From assembly GCA_963850195.1 (NCBI GenBank), contig CAWKKD010000004.1:248001-312000 (forward strand): a stretch of DNA of 64,000 nt, read 5' to 3'. The position numbers and the translations under genes are program-made. Positions 34,491 through 42,621 of this stretch are shown piece after piece (the first letter of the stretch is position 1; the number at the start of each line of letters is the position of its first letter). Source of the stretch: Actinoallomurus sp963850195. Its GTDB lineage: Bacteria > Actinomycetota > Actinomycetes > Streptosporangiales > Streptosporangiaceae. The notes under the pieces were generated by a model that saw only the letters and a program-made list of their open reading frames with translations, was not told where the DNA came from and searched no databases.

Positions 34491-35179
34491 AGCGACACGT
34501 CCTGGCTCACGGCGCGGCGACCGCGTACGCGCTGGGACACGAGCACCGCGACGACCAGGCCGATCGAGACCCACATCCCGTAGTGGGAGATCGTCTTGAC
34601 CACGTCGACGGCGTCCTGGCCCAGGTAGTAGCCGAGCCCGACGAGCAGGCCGATCCACAGCAGCGAGCCGGTGATGTCGAGGAGCACGAAGACGGCCAGC
34701 CGCATGCCGGTCCAACCCGCGATGATGAACAGGAACGCCGCCGGGACCGGCAGGTAGTAGGCGAACACCACGCCGAGCCAGCCCAGCCGGTGCCCGAACC
34801 GCTCGGCCCGCGCGATCAGCCGGCCGCCGCGGCGGCTGCCGCCCGCGACCAGCGTGAGCATGCCGCGCCCCCAGCGCCGCCCCGCCCACCAGTAGAACGG
34901 GTCGAACATGATCATTCCGGGGACGGCGGAGAGCACGGCCAGCGCGAGCGGGACCTGCCCGACGCGCGCGAACGCTCCGGCGGCCACGATCGAGCTCATG
35001 CTGCCGGTCAGCAGCTCCACCAGCAGCGGGTGGTTCCCGATCAGTAGCGGCCGTACCGGGATGAGCACCAGCGCGTACACGCCGCTCAGCGCGATGCCGA
35101 ACCAGCAGAGCAGATCGGCGCGGCGCGGCCGGCCCGTCCAGGGCGGACCGACCTGTGGCCTGTCCTGGGCCGTTGTCAT
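34487..35179 (-). CDS. DedA/VTT-domain membrane protein
   Basis: A 230-residue integral membrane protein of the DedA (SNARE-associated/VTT) family. About five or six hydrophobic segments occur. The hallmark region reads PGMIMFDPFYWWAGRRWG, followed by FGHRLGWLGVVFAYYLPVP with the reentrant-loop proline and glycine pattern. DedA proteins are implicated in lipid flipping and membrane homeostasis. The ATG at 35179 is preceded by ATCGGGGG. It is convergent with the stress-protein gene. Confidence 0.88.
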   Translation of the reverse strand: MTTAQDRPQVGPPWTGRPRRADLLCWFGIALSGVYALVLIPVRPLLIGNHPLLVELLTGSMSSIVAAGAFARVGQVPLALAVLSAVPGMIMFDPFYWWAGRRWGRGMLTLVAGGSRRGGRLIARAERFGHRLGWLGVVFAYYLPVPAAFLFIIAGWTGMRLAVFVLLDITGSLLWIGLLVGLGYYLGQDAVDVVKTISHYGMWVSIGLVVAVLVSQRVRGRRAVSQDVSL

Positions 35180-35231
35180 CCCCCGATGGTAGGGCCCACC
35201 GCGGCCGGCCCGGCGCACCCGGCCGGGTGTG

Positions 35232-36437
35232 TCAGCCCAGGCTCATCCGGGGTTCGCCCTGCGCGTCGGTACCGGTGCCGGCGATCGTGCACCGGCCGCC
35301 GCGCGGCACACCGCCGTTGTAGGCCTGGCGTAGGCAGTCGCGCAGCGCGAGCTGGCCCCAGTGGTTCGGATGCAGGGACTCCTGCACGTAGAAGTCCGAG
35401 CCGATGGTCGTGACCGTACGGATCATGTTGATCCACTCGGTCTTGTCGACCGCGCCGGCCTGGGTCCAGGAGGTCAGGCCCTTCTCCTCCAGCAGCCCGA
35501 CGGTGTTCTCGCACAGCCGCCGCGAGTTGAACACCGAGGACAGCCGCATCGTCACGGTGTTGGACAGGCCGCTGGCGGTGACGCCGTCGGCGACGGCCTT
35601 GTCGATCGTCGGCAGCGCCGTGGAGTTCGCCCAGTTCGCGTCGTCGTCCCAGAACCCGCAGCCGGCGACGGACTGACGCGTGTAGCCGGTCTCGGCGTAC
35701 CGGAAGCCGGAGCCGTTCGGGATCGGGGAGGGGTAGTCCTGCACGAGGATCGTGTACGCGGAGTCGGCGTAGCCCGCGTTCGCCATCGCCTGCCGTACGT
35801 TGCGCAGGGACCGCGCGATCGCGGCGGTCTGCGTCGCGACGTTCGACGGGGTGAACTCCGCGGTCACCGACGCGTCGTCGGCGCAGTAGTCCGGCGCCCA
35901 GGACGGCGAGAGCAGGAAGTCCTCGACGCAGCTCTGCACGATCGAGGAGAAGTCGAAGTCGTTGCCGCCGATCGAGACCGCGACCATCCGTACGTTGTGC
36001 GTGGCCGCGAAGTTCTGCAGCATCAGGGCCTGGCCCTGGTTCGCGCCGTCGGAGTAGAAGTCCAGGCCGGGCTTGAACCGCCCGTCGGACTCCGTGTACG
36101 TCGCCGTCATCGCGCCGGAGCAGGCCAGGTCGTAGCCGTTCACCCCGCCGCCGAGGTAGGCCTCCGCGGACTGCGACCGGTGGCAGCGGGCGATCTGCTC
36201 GGCGGTGTGCCCGGCGTTGTCGTAGTACGCCGCGTCGCCGAGCGCGTCGATGCCGGCTTCGCCGTTGTTGGAGTTGCCGGCCCAGCGGCCCGCCTCACCG
36301 GAGATGTAGGAGTCGCCGAGGGTCACCACCCAGGGGGCTCCAGAGCCGGGGCCGTCGGCGTGCGCGGGCGTGGCCGCGACGAATCCGCCGAGCAGGGCGC
36401 CCACGGCCAGGGCCGTAGTGAACACACGTCGAACCAC
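35232..36437 (-). CDS. Secreted SGNH/GDSL-type esterase
   Basis: A 401-residue exported esterase. A signal peptide (MVRRVFTTALAVGALLGG then ATPAHA) is probably cut near residue 27. The first SGNH block is LGDSYISGE with serine 43, block III is SIGGNDFDF, and block V has the histidine in SLHPNHWGQ. Many cysteines suggest extracellular disulfides. Overall it resembles the large secreted SGNH lipases of actinomycetes. The GTG at 36437 has GGAGG six bases upstream, so the start is firm. It diverges from alkA over about 195 bp. Confidence 0.92.
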   Translation of the reverse strand: MVRRVFTTALAVGALLGGFVAATPAHADGPGSGAPWVVTLGDSYISGEAGRWAGNSNNGEAGIDALGDAAYYDNAGHTAEQIARCHRSQSAEAYLGGGVNGYDLACSGAMTATYTESDGRFKPGLDFYSDGANQGQALMLQNFAATHNVRMVAVSIGGNDFDFSSIVQSCVEDFLLSPSWAPDYCADDASVTAEFTPSNVATQTAAIARSLRNVRQAMANAGYADSAYTILVQDYPSPIPNGSGFRYAETGYTRQSVAGCGFWDDDANWANSTALPTIDKAVADGVTASGLSNTVTMRLSSVFNSRRLCENTVGLLEEKGLTSWTQAGAVDKTEWINMIRTVTTIGSDFYVQESLHPNHWGQLALRDCLRQAYNGGVPRGGRCTIAGTGTDAQGEPRMSLG

Positions 36438-36591
36438 GACGGTCCTCCAAGGACTCGTTCTCACAGAAACCCCGAGGACCGCTTTCGGCCTTCCTGGGCG
36501 AAATGTGGCACCGAGGGGGTGGCCCGGCAAGATCGGCGATGGATCCGTTGCCGAACCGTGTCCGCGGGTCGCCGCAGGGTGATGTCGAATT

Positions 36592-36605
36592 TCCGCTAGC
36601 GCGGA
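36592..36605. promoter_or_regulatory. Small palindrome upstream of alkA
   Basis: TCCGC and GCGGA flank TAGC in an AATTTCCGCTAGCGCGGA context, 28 bp before the alkA start. A second inverted repeat, CACCAC/GTGGTG (36611-36629), lies against the start codon. Because the AlkA protein carries an Ada-type sensor and AraC helices, self-activation at such a site is plausible. Confidence 0.35.
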
Positions 36606-36632
36606 GCCGTCACCACCGGCAATGTGGTGGAC

Positions 36633-38102
36633 ATGCATGAGGACGTCGAACGGTGCGTACGAGCGGTGCAGTCCAAGGACGCCCGCTTCGACGGCTGGTT
36701 CTTCACCGGGGTGCTCACTACCGGCATCTACTGCCGCCCGAGCTGCCCGGTCGTACCGCCCAAGGTGAAGAACATGGAGTTCTACCCCAGCGCCGCGGCC
36801 GCGCAGCAGGCCGGGTTCCGTGCGTGCAAACGCTGCCGACCCGACGCCAGCCCCGGATCCCCGGAGTGGAACCAGCGCGCCGACCTGGTGGCGCGCGCGA
36901 TGCGCCTCATCGCCGACGGCGTCATCGACCGCGACGGCGTCCCCGGCCTGGCGCAACGCCTCGGGTACAGCACCCGTCAGATCGAACGCCAGCTCCACGC
37001 CGAGCTGGGCGCCGGACCGCTCGCGCTGGCCCGCGCCCACCGCGCGCAGACCGCGCGGCTGCTGATCGAGACCAGCACGTTGCCGATGAGCGACATCGCG
37101 TTCGCCGCCGGCTTCTCCAGCATCCGCGCCTTCAACGACACCGTCCGCGAGGTGTTCGCGCTGTCACCGACGGAGCTGCGCCAGCGCGTGCGAGGAGGAC
37201 ACCCGGCCGCCACCTCCGGCGCGCTGTCGCTACGGCTGCCGTTCCGTACGCCGCTGTGCCCCGACAACCTGTTCGGGCACCTGGCCGCGACGGCCGTACC
37301 CGGCGTCGAAGAGTGGCGCGACGGCGCCTACCGCCGCACGCTGCGCCTCCCGCACGGCCACGGCGTCGTGTCGCTGAGGCCCACGCCCGACCACGTCGCC
37401 TGCCAGCTCTCACTCACCGACCTGCGCGACCTGTCCATCGCGATCAGCCGGTGCCGGTGGACGCTCGACCTGGACGCCGACCCGGTGGCCGTCGACGACC
37501 TGCTCCGCGGCGACCCCCACCTGCGTCCGCACGTCGACAAGAGCCCCGGGCGGCGCGTGCCCCGTACGGTCGACGGCGCGGAGTTCGCCGTACGCGCCGT
37601 GCTCGGCCAGCAGGTCTCCACCGCCGCCGCCCGCACCCACGCGAGCCGTCTCGTCACCGCGTACGGCAAGCCCATCGACGACCCGGCCGGCGGCCTCACC
37701 CACCTGTTCCCCGACCCGGCGGCGCTGACCGGCCTCGACCCGGAGTCCCTGGCCATGCCGAAGACGCGCCGGGAGACGATCGCCGGACTCACCGCGGCGC
37801 TGGCCGGCGACGACCTCGACCTCGGCCCCGGCAGCGACTGGGCGCAGGCGCGCGAACGCCTCGCCGACCTGCCCGGCCTCGGACCCTGGACGATCGAGGT
37901 GATCGCGATGCGCGCGCTCGGCGACCCCGACGCGTTCACCCCCACCGACCTCGGCGTACGCAACGCCGCCCGTACGCTCGGCCTCCCTTCCACCCCGGTC
38001 GCCCTGACCCGTCACGCCGAGGCGTGGCGGCCCTGGCGCGCCTACGCGGTCCAATATCTGTGGGCGACCGGCGAACACCCCATCAACCGGCTTCCCGCCT
38101 GA
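36633..38102 (+). CDS. alkA: Ada-AlkA fusion: methylphosphotriester sensor and 3-methyladenine DNA glycosylase
   Basis: A 489-residue fusion. The Ada-type zinc domain has Cys34, Cys38, Cys65 and Cys68 (YCRPSC and CKRC). Cys34 should accept methyl groups from DNA phosphotriesters. An AraC helix-turn-helix follows (about residues 90-190, with ARLLIETSTLPMSDIAFAAG). The C-terminal AlkA glycosylase has LPGLGPWTIEVIAMRALG and the catalytic aspartate near FTPTDLGVR. This is the mycobacterial AlkA architecture. The GTG pair at 36624 and 36627 is an alternative start. The ogt gene follows after 15 bp, so both form the adaptive-response operon. Confidence 0.95.
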   Translation: MHEDVERCVRAVQSKDARFDGWFFTGVLTTGIYCRPSCPVVPPKVKNMEFYPSAAAAQQAGFRACKRCRPDASPGSPEWNQRADLVARAMRLIADGVIDRDGVPGLAQRLGYSTRQIERQLHAELGAGPLALARAHRAQTARLLIETSTLPMSDIAFAAGFSSIRAFNDTVREVFALSPTELRQRVRGGHPAATSGALSLRLPFRTPLCPDNLFGHLAATAVPGVEEWRDGAYRRTLRLPHGHGVVSLRPTPDHVACQLSLTDLRDLSIAISRCRWTLDLDADPVAVDDLLRGDPHLRPHVDKSPGRRVPRTVDGAEFAVRAVLGQQVSTAAARTHASRLVTAYGKPIDDPAGGLTHLFPDPAALTGLDPESLAMPKTRRETIAGLTAALAGDDLDLGPGSDWAQARERLADLPGLGPWTIEVIAMRALGDPDAFTPTDLGVRNAARTLGLPSTPVALTRHAEAWRPWRAYAVQYLWATGEHPINRLPA

Positions 38103-38117
38103 AAGAGAGGACCTCAA

Positions 38118-38606
38118 ATGCGGGCCCATACCGTGGTGGACAGTCCCGTCGGACCGCTCACCCTCGTCGCGAAGGACGGCGTCCTGACCGGCCTCTACAT
38201 GGACCGGCAGCGCTACCGGCCCGCCGAGGAGACCTTCGGCGAACCCGACCCCGAGCCGTTCGCCGAAGCGGCGGGCCAGCTCCGCGACTACTTCGCCGGC
38301 CGGCGTACGGACTTCGACCTGCCACTGGCCATGCAGGGCACGGCGTTCCAGCGGCAGGTGTGGGACGAGCTGAGGGCGATCCCGTACGGCGAGACCGTCA
38401 CCTACGGCGAGCTGGCCGAACGCCTCGGACGCGCACCCACCTCCGCACGCGCCGTCGGTCTGGCCAACGGCCACAACCCGGTCAGCATCATCGTGCCCTG
38501 CCACCGCGTCATCGGCTCCACCGGTTCCCTCACCGGCTACGGCGGCGGCATCCAGCGCAAGGAACAACTCCTCGCCTTCGAACGCGCGGGCACGCCCTTC
38601 AACTAG
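38118..38606 (+). CDS. ogt: O6-methylguanine-DNA methyltransferase
   Basis: A 162-residue suicide repair protein that transfers the alkyl group from O6-methylguanine to its own cysteine. The PCHRV motif puts the acceptor cysteine at residue 128, and the helix-turn-helix part (TVTYGELAERLGRAPTSARA) precedes it. Length fits the Ogt family. A GAAAGAGAGG ribosome site lies upstream. It is the second gene of the alkA-ogt operon, so it should be induced with AlkA by alkylation damage. Confidence 0.95.
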   Translation: MRAHTVVDSPVGPLTLVAKDGVLTGLYMDRQRYRPAEETFGEPDPEPFAEAAGQLRDYFAGRRTDFDLPLAMQGTAFQRQVWDELRAIPYGETVTYGELAERLGRAPTSARAVGLANGHNPVSIIVPCHRVIGSTGSLTGYGGGIQRKEQLLAFERAGTPFN

Positions 38607-38647
38607 TCGACCGCATCTGCCGCAGTGCTCGTCGATACGCTCGGGCA

Positions 38648-39325
38648 ATGCCGAATTCCCGTGGCGTGACTCGGCTTCGCCAGCCGGCCGCTCCCAGGCT
38701 CCCGCTCCGGCTGACTCGCATCGCCGTCGCCGAGCAGCCGGTCGGAGACGACCAGGCGCTGTCGTCCCTCGACCTTCATGGCGGCGGCTGGACCGGGATA
38801 CAGGCCGAGGACGTCGAGGTGAACCGGTGCCGATTCACCGATGCCCAGATCCCCGGTGTGGTCCTGCCACGGGCCCGGCTCGAGGACGTCGAGCTGGTCC
38901 GCTGCGATCTGGCCAACATGCAGATCATCGATGGCCAGCTGTTCACCACCCACCTGGCGAACTCCAGGCTCACCGGGCTGGCCTGGATCGACTGCGGCAT
39001 GCGCGACGTCGTGTTCACCGACTGCCGAGCCAACCTCACCCGGTTCCGGATGTCGACACTGCGGGATGTGACCTTCCGCGACTGCGACCTGACGGAGGCC
39101 AGCTTCCAGGCCGCCACTCTCAACGGCGTGCTGTTCGAAAACTGCCGCCTGACCGGCACGCAGTTCTCCCAGGCGAAGGTCATCAACGCCCGGTTCAGCG
39201 ATTGCGACCTGTCAGGCGTCGGCGGCGTCGAGAGCCTTCGCGGCGCCACAGTGTCGGCCACCGACGCGCAGAGCCTCATGTGGGCCATGGCCTCCGCGTT
39301 CGGTATCACGATCGAGGAGAACTAG
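38648..39325 (+). CDS. Pentapeptide-repeat protein
   Basis: A 225-residue protein. From about residue 40 to 195 it consists of pentapeptide repeats of the A(D/N)LXX kind, visible as RFTDA, RCDLAN, DCRANLTRF, DCDLTEASF and NCRLTGTQF. They would fold into a right-handed quadrilateral beta helix, the DNA-mimic shape in MfpA and Qnr proteins. The N-terminal 35 residues are basic and not repeat-like. It follows the repair operon after 41 bp on the same strand. A DNA- or gyrase-related role is possible but unproven. Confidence 0.87.
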   Translation: MPNSRGVTRLRQPAAPRLPLRLTRIAVAEQPVGDDQALSSLDLHGGGWTGIQAEDVEVNRCRFTDAQIPGVVLPRARLEDVELVRCDLANMQIIDGQLFTTHLANSRLTGLAWIDCGMRDVVFTDCRANLTRFRMSTLRDVTFRDCDLTEASFQAATLNGVLFENCRLTGTQFSQAKVINARFSDCDLSGVGGVESLRGATVSATDAQSLMWAMASAFGITIEEN

Positions 39326-39360
39326 GCGGGCCGGAGCTCAACCGGGGCCAAAACCCGTCT

Positions 39361-39936
39361 CTAGGCGGGGCCTGTCGTCCCACGGGCGCGCCACTCGTCC
39401 TCGAGCATCGCGTAGACCGCTTCGTCGGCCCACTCGCCCTTGACGAACTCGTTCTGCACGAAGTGGGCCTCCTTCCGCATCCCGAGGCGTTCCAGCACGC
39501 GCGCCGAGGCGGTGTTGCGGCCGTCGAGGCGGCCGATGAGGCGGTGCACGCCGAGCCCCTCGAAGCCCAGCCGCACGACCACTTCGGTCGCCTCGGTCGC
39601 GTACCCGTGGCCGTGGTGATCGGGGTGGAAGACGTAGCCGACCTCACCCTGCCGGTGCTCGCGGCTGGTCCAGATCAGCACGACCTCGCCGATCACCCGG
39701 CCGGTCTCGGGCAGCTCCGCCGCGAGCACCAGCATCTCGCCCTCGTCCCCGATCACCGTGTTGCGGATCTTCAGCTCCAGCGCCTCGCGCACCTCGTCGC
39801 GGTCGCGCGGAGCCCAGTACAGATAGCGGGCGACGTCCGCCCGGGACTGGAACGCGTACAGGTCATCAAGGTCGTCGAGGGTGTACGGACGCAGGATCAG
39901 CCGCTCGGTCCTGAGCGGAAAGTCGGGCTTCAGCAC
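39361..39936 (-). CDS. GNAT acetyltransferase (RimJ/RimL-like)
   Basis: A 191-residue GNAT enzyme of the RimJ/RimL type. It starts LRTERLILRPYTLDDLDDLY, has the acetyl-CoA loop HPDHHGHGYATEATEVVVRL (the Q/R-x-x-G-x-G/A pattern is modified to HHGHGYA), and ends with RNTASARVLERLGMRKEAHF. These enzymes acetylate protein N-termini or small amines. The GTG at 39936 gives the usual family length. It is convergent with the pentapeptide gene across 35 bp. Confidence 0.9.
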   Translation of the reverse strand: MLKPDFPLRTERLILRPYTLDDLDDLYAFQSRADVARYLYWAPRDRDEVREALELKIRNTVIGDEGEMLVLAAELPETGRVIGEVVLIWTSREHRQGEVGYVFHPDHHGHGYATEATEVVVRLGFEGLGVHRLIGRLDGRNTASARVLERLGMRKEAHFVQNEFVKGEWADEAVYAMLEDEWRARGTTGPA

Positions 39937-39977
39937 CGCTCGAGGATATTGAGGTGCCCGGCGGGCTTGCGACCGAT

Positions 39978-41558
39978 TTAGTCCGCAGGTCGGGACGCGG
40001 CCTCGATCAGGAAGACGGTCATCTCGTCGCGCAGTTCGTCGTTGGACTCCCGGCGGGCGGCGGTGTCGACCCAGTCGAGGGCCCGATCGGGGCGGGAGTC
40101 CGGTGGCCAGGCCGCCAGTGTGCGGAACGCCGCGCGGCGTAGCTGGATCACCCGGCTCGCCAGGGCCGCGCGGAGGAGCGTGAGCCCGGCTCCCGGGTGC
40201 CTCGTAAGGCCGCCGACCACGACCTCGAGGGCGCGCTCGGCCGCGTGCGCGGGGCCGAACCCGGCGTTGCGGTCGGGTCCCGTGTCGACGCCGTCGAGCG
40301 GGATCAGGCGTTCGGCGAGGTACGTGACGTCGGTGACCGTATCGGGGCCGGCGTGCCGGAGTACCCACTGCCAGACGTAACCGTTGAGCGGGTCGTTCTC
40401 CAGCCAGGCCATGGCGTCGGGCAGTACGGGCAGGCCGAGCCGGCCGGCGCAGGACAGGGCCACGTTGAACGCGTACTCGTCGGCGGGGTCGGCCAGCACG
40501 CCGCGTACGACGTCGCCCCAGGCGGGCCGCTCCAGCAGGGTTCGGAAGCGCGCGGTGACCACCTGATCCGCAGGCCAGCCGGGGTCCGGCTCCTTCGTGA
40601 GGGCGGCGATGGTCAGCAGGTCGTCGAGCCGCCGCAGGCTGGGCTCCGCCCCGGCCATCAGCTCCGCGTACCGGTGCAGGGCGGGCAGGGCGTCGTCGTA
40701 GTCACGCAGGTCCTCTGCCGGCCCGCCCATCGCGAGCGCGGCGAGGATGGCCCCGGCACCGTCGAGGAGCGCGTCGTCCACGTCGTCGCCCCGCAGCGCG
40801 GAGAAGAGGCCGCCGGTCGTGGCCGCGAGGTGCGCGAGGTACTCGTTCATCACGCCGTTGCGGAAGCCCTCCCGCAGCAGCCAGTCCTTGACGTCCTGGT
40901 CGTCGCAGCCCTTGAGGCGTTCCACGGCGTGGATCCGGCCCCATCCCCGCACGCGCTGGGCCAGCTCGAAGGTGGCCCGCCACCGGTCGGGCTGGGTCCT
41001 CCCCAGCGCCACGACGGCGTACAGCGTCAGCTCCTCGAGCACGCCGAGCAGGAGCAGCAGGTCACGGTCGCGCTCGCCGCCGGAGACCCCCAGCAGGACG
41101 ACCCCGATCTTCACCGGTTCGCGGCGCGTCCCGTGCTCGGCCAGGTACCGCGCGACCCGATGCAGACCGTCCCTCGGCGACCGCCGCCGGGACAGCTCCG
41201 CGACCAGGTCGTCGGCGATCGACAGCGCCTGCTGCTCGGTGAGGCGTTCGTGCAGCGCCGCGAGGGCTTCCGGACCGGGCGTGGTACGTGCGAGCGCGTC
41301 GACCAGCTCGGCGATCGTCTCCGCCGCGTCACCGGCCGGTTCGGTACGGAAGTGGTGGGTGCGGATCCCGTCCAGTACGACACTGGGCATGAACGCCTCG
41401 CCGTCGTCTGGACGCGGTGGTTCGTCGGGAAGCGGACTTCCGCCGTCCGGCCATGGGCCGGGGCCGTGCAGGGCCGCGAGGGTGAGTGCGTGAGCGAGAA
41501 ACGCAGGATGGGCATCGGGGGTGCTGGGGAGCTCGGGCTCCCACCCGCCGGGCCTCAT
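39978..41558 (-). CDS. Large helical protein of unknown function
   Basis: A 526-residue soluble protein with regularly spaced alpha-helical segments, for example RVIQLRRAAFRTLAAW and AERALEVVVGGLTRHPGAG near the C-terminus, which look like HEAT-type repeats. No catalytic motif or signal peptide is visible. I placed the start at the ATG at 41558 because upstream residues are low complexity. It diverges from the hormone-sensitive-lipase-like gene across about 120 bp. Helical-repeat proteins usually bind proteins, but no partner can be named. Confidence 0.72.
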   Translation of the reverse strand: MRPGGWEPELPSTPDAHPAFLAHALTLAALHGPGPWPDGGSPLPDEPPRPDDGEAFMPSVVLDGIRTHHFRTEPAGDAAETIAELVDALARTTPGPEALAALHERLTEQQALSIADDLVAELSRRRSPRDGLHRVARYLAEHGTRREPVKIGVVLLGVSGGERDRDLLLLLGVLEELTLYAVVALGRTQPDRWRATFELAQRVRGWGRIHAVERLKGCDDQDVKDWLLREGFRNGVMNEYLAHLAATTGGLFSALRGDDVDDALLDGAGAILAALAMGGPAEDLRDYDDALPALHRYAELMAGAEPSLRRLDDLLTIAALTKEPDPGWPADQVVTARFRTLLERPAWGDVVRGVLADPADEYAFNVALSCAGRLGLPVLPDAMAWLENDPLNGYVWQWVLRHAGPDTVTDVTYLAERLIPLDGVDTGPDRNAGFGPAHAAERALEVVVGGLTRHPGAGLTLLRAALASRVIQLRRAAFRTLAAWPPDSRPDRALDWVDTAARRESNDELRDEMTVFLIEAASRPAD

Positions 41559-41679
41559 CGGCTGGGGCGCAGGACGCCCTTTCCACGAGAGATCACGGCC
41601 TGAGTATGACCGGCGGCGGCCTGTCCCGCAACGGCCGATGGCCCTTGGCGGCGCCGGGCGTCCGATGCAAGCTAGTCCC

Positions 41680-42621
41680 ATGCTGATCACGACAGGCGAG
41701 GACGTCGCGGAGAACACCCGGGCGTTCAACAAGGTCCTCGCCAGGGTCCTCGAGGCCACGCCGGCGCACTACGAGGTCGACGATCCGCCGGCCATCCGGG
41801 CCGCGCGGGCGCGTGGCGACGGGCCGTTCCCCGCGCCCGTACGCCTCAAGGAGGGTCAGGACCGCACCCTGCCCGGCCGCGACGGCGCGATCCCGGTACG
41901 GGTCTTCACCCCGCCCGTCGTCCACGGCGTGTACCTGCACGTCCACGGCGGCGGCTGGACACTCGGCTCGGCCTCCGCGCAGGACCCGCTGCTGTGGCGT
42001 GTCGCGCAGGCCGCCTCGGTCGTGGTCGTCAGCGTCGACTATCGGCTCGCGCCCGAACACCCGTATCCCGCCGCGCCGAACGACTGCGAGGACGTCGCCC
42101 GCTGGCTGATCTCTCATGCCGCGGAGGAGTTCGGCACCGACCGGCTCGTCATCGGTGGCGAATCGGCCGGCGCACACCTCGCCGTGGTCGCCCTGCTGCG
42201 CCTCGGCGAGTACGCCCGCGCCTTCCGCGCCGCGCAGCTCACCTTCGGCGCCTTCGACCTGTCGATGACACCCAGCCAGCGCCAGTGGGGCGACCACGAC
42301 CTCATCCTGTCCACACCGATCATCGAGTGGTTCCTCGATCAGTTCCTGCCCGGCGCCGACCTCGAACGACGCCGCGACCCCGACATCTCACCGCTGTACG
42401 CCGACCTGACCGGCATGCCACCGGCCCGGTTCGTGGTCGGCACCCAGGACCCGCTGCTGGACGACACGCTGTTCATGTACGACCGGTGGCGCGCCGCCGG
42501 GATCGAGGCGTCGCTCGAGGTGATCGCCGAGGCCGCGCACGGATTCCTGCAGTTCCCGCTCGAGGTCTCCAAGCGCGAGCTGGAATGTCAGGAGGCCTTC
42601 ATCGGCTCGGCGGTGCGCTGA
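41680..42621 (+). CDS. Hormone-sensitive-lipase family alpha/beta hydrolase
   Basis: A 313-residue esterase of the HSL (bacterial family IV) type. The oxyanion HGGGW motif is at residues 89-93, YRLAPEHPYPAAPNDC follows, and the nucleophile elbow GGESAG has serine 162. The acid is in VVGTQDPLLDDT and the histidine in EAAHGFLQFP. All three triad residues are present, so it is probably active on short-chain esters. Its 3' end overlaps the convergent fusion gene by 23 bp. Confidence 0.93.
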   Translation: MLITTGEDVAENTRAFNKVLARVLEATPAHYEVDDPPAIRAARARGDGPFPAPVRLKEGQDRTLPGRDGAIPVRVFTPPVVHGVYLHVHGGGWTLGSASAQDPLLWRVAQAASVVVVSVDYRLAPEHPYPAAPNDCEDVARWLISHAAEEFGTDRLVIGGESAGAHLAVVALLRLGEYARAFRAAQLTFGAFDLSMTPSQRQWGDHDLILSTPIIEWFLDQFLPGADLERRRDPDISPLYADLTGMPPARFVVGTQDPLLDDTLFMYDRWRAAGIEASLEVIAEAAHGFLQFPLEVSKRELECQEAFIGSAVR

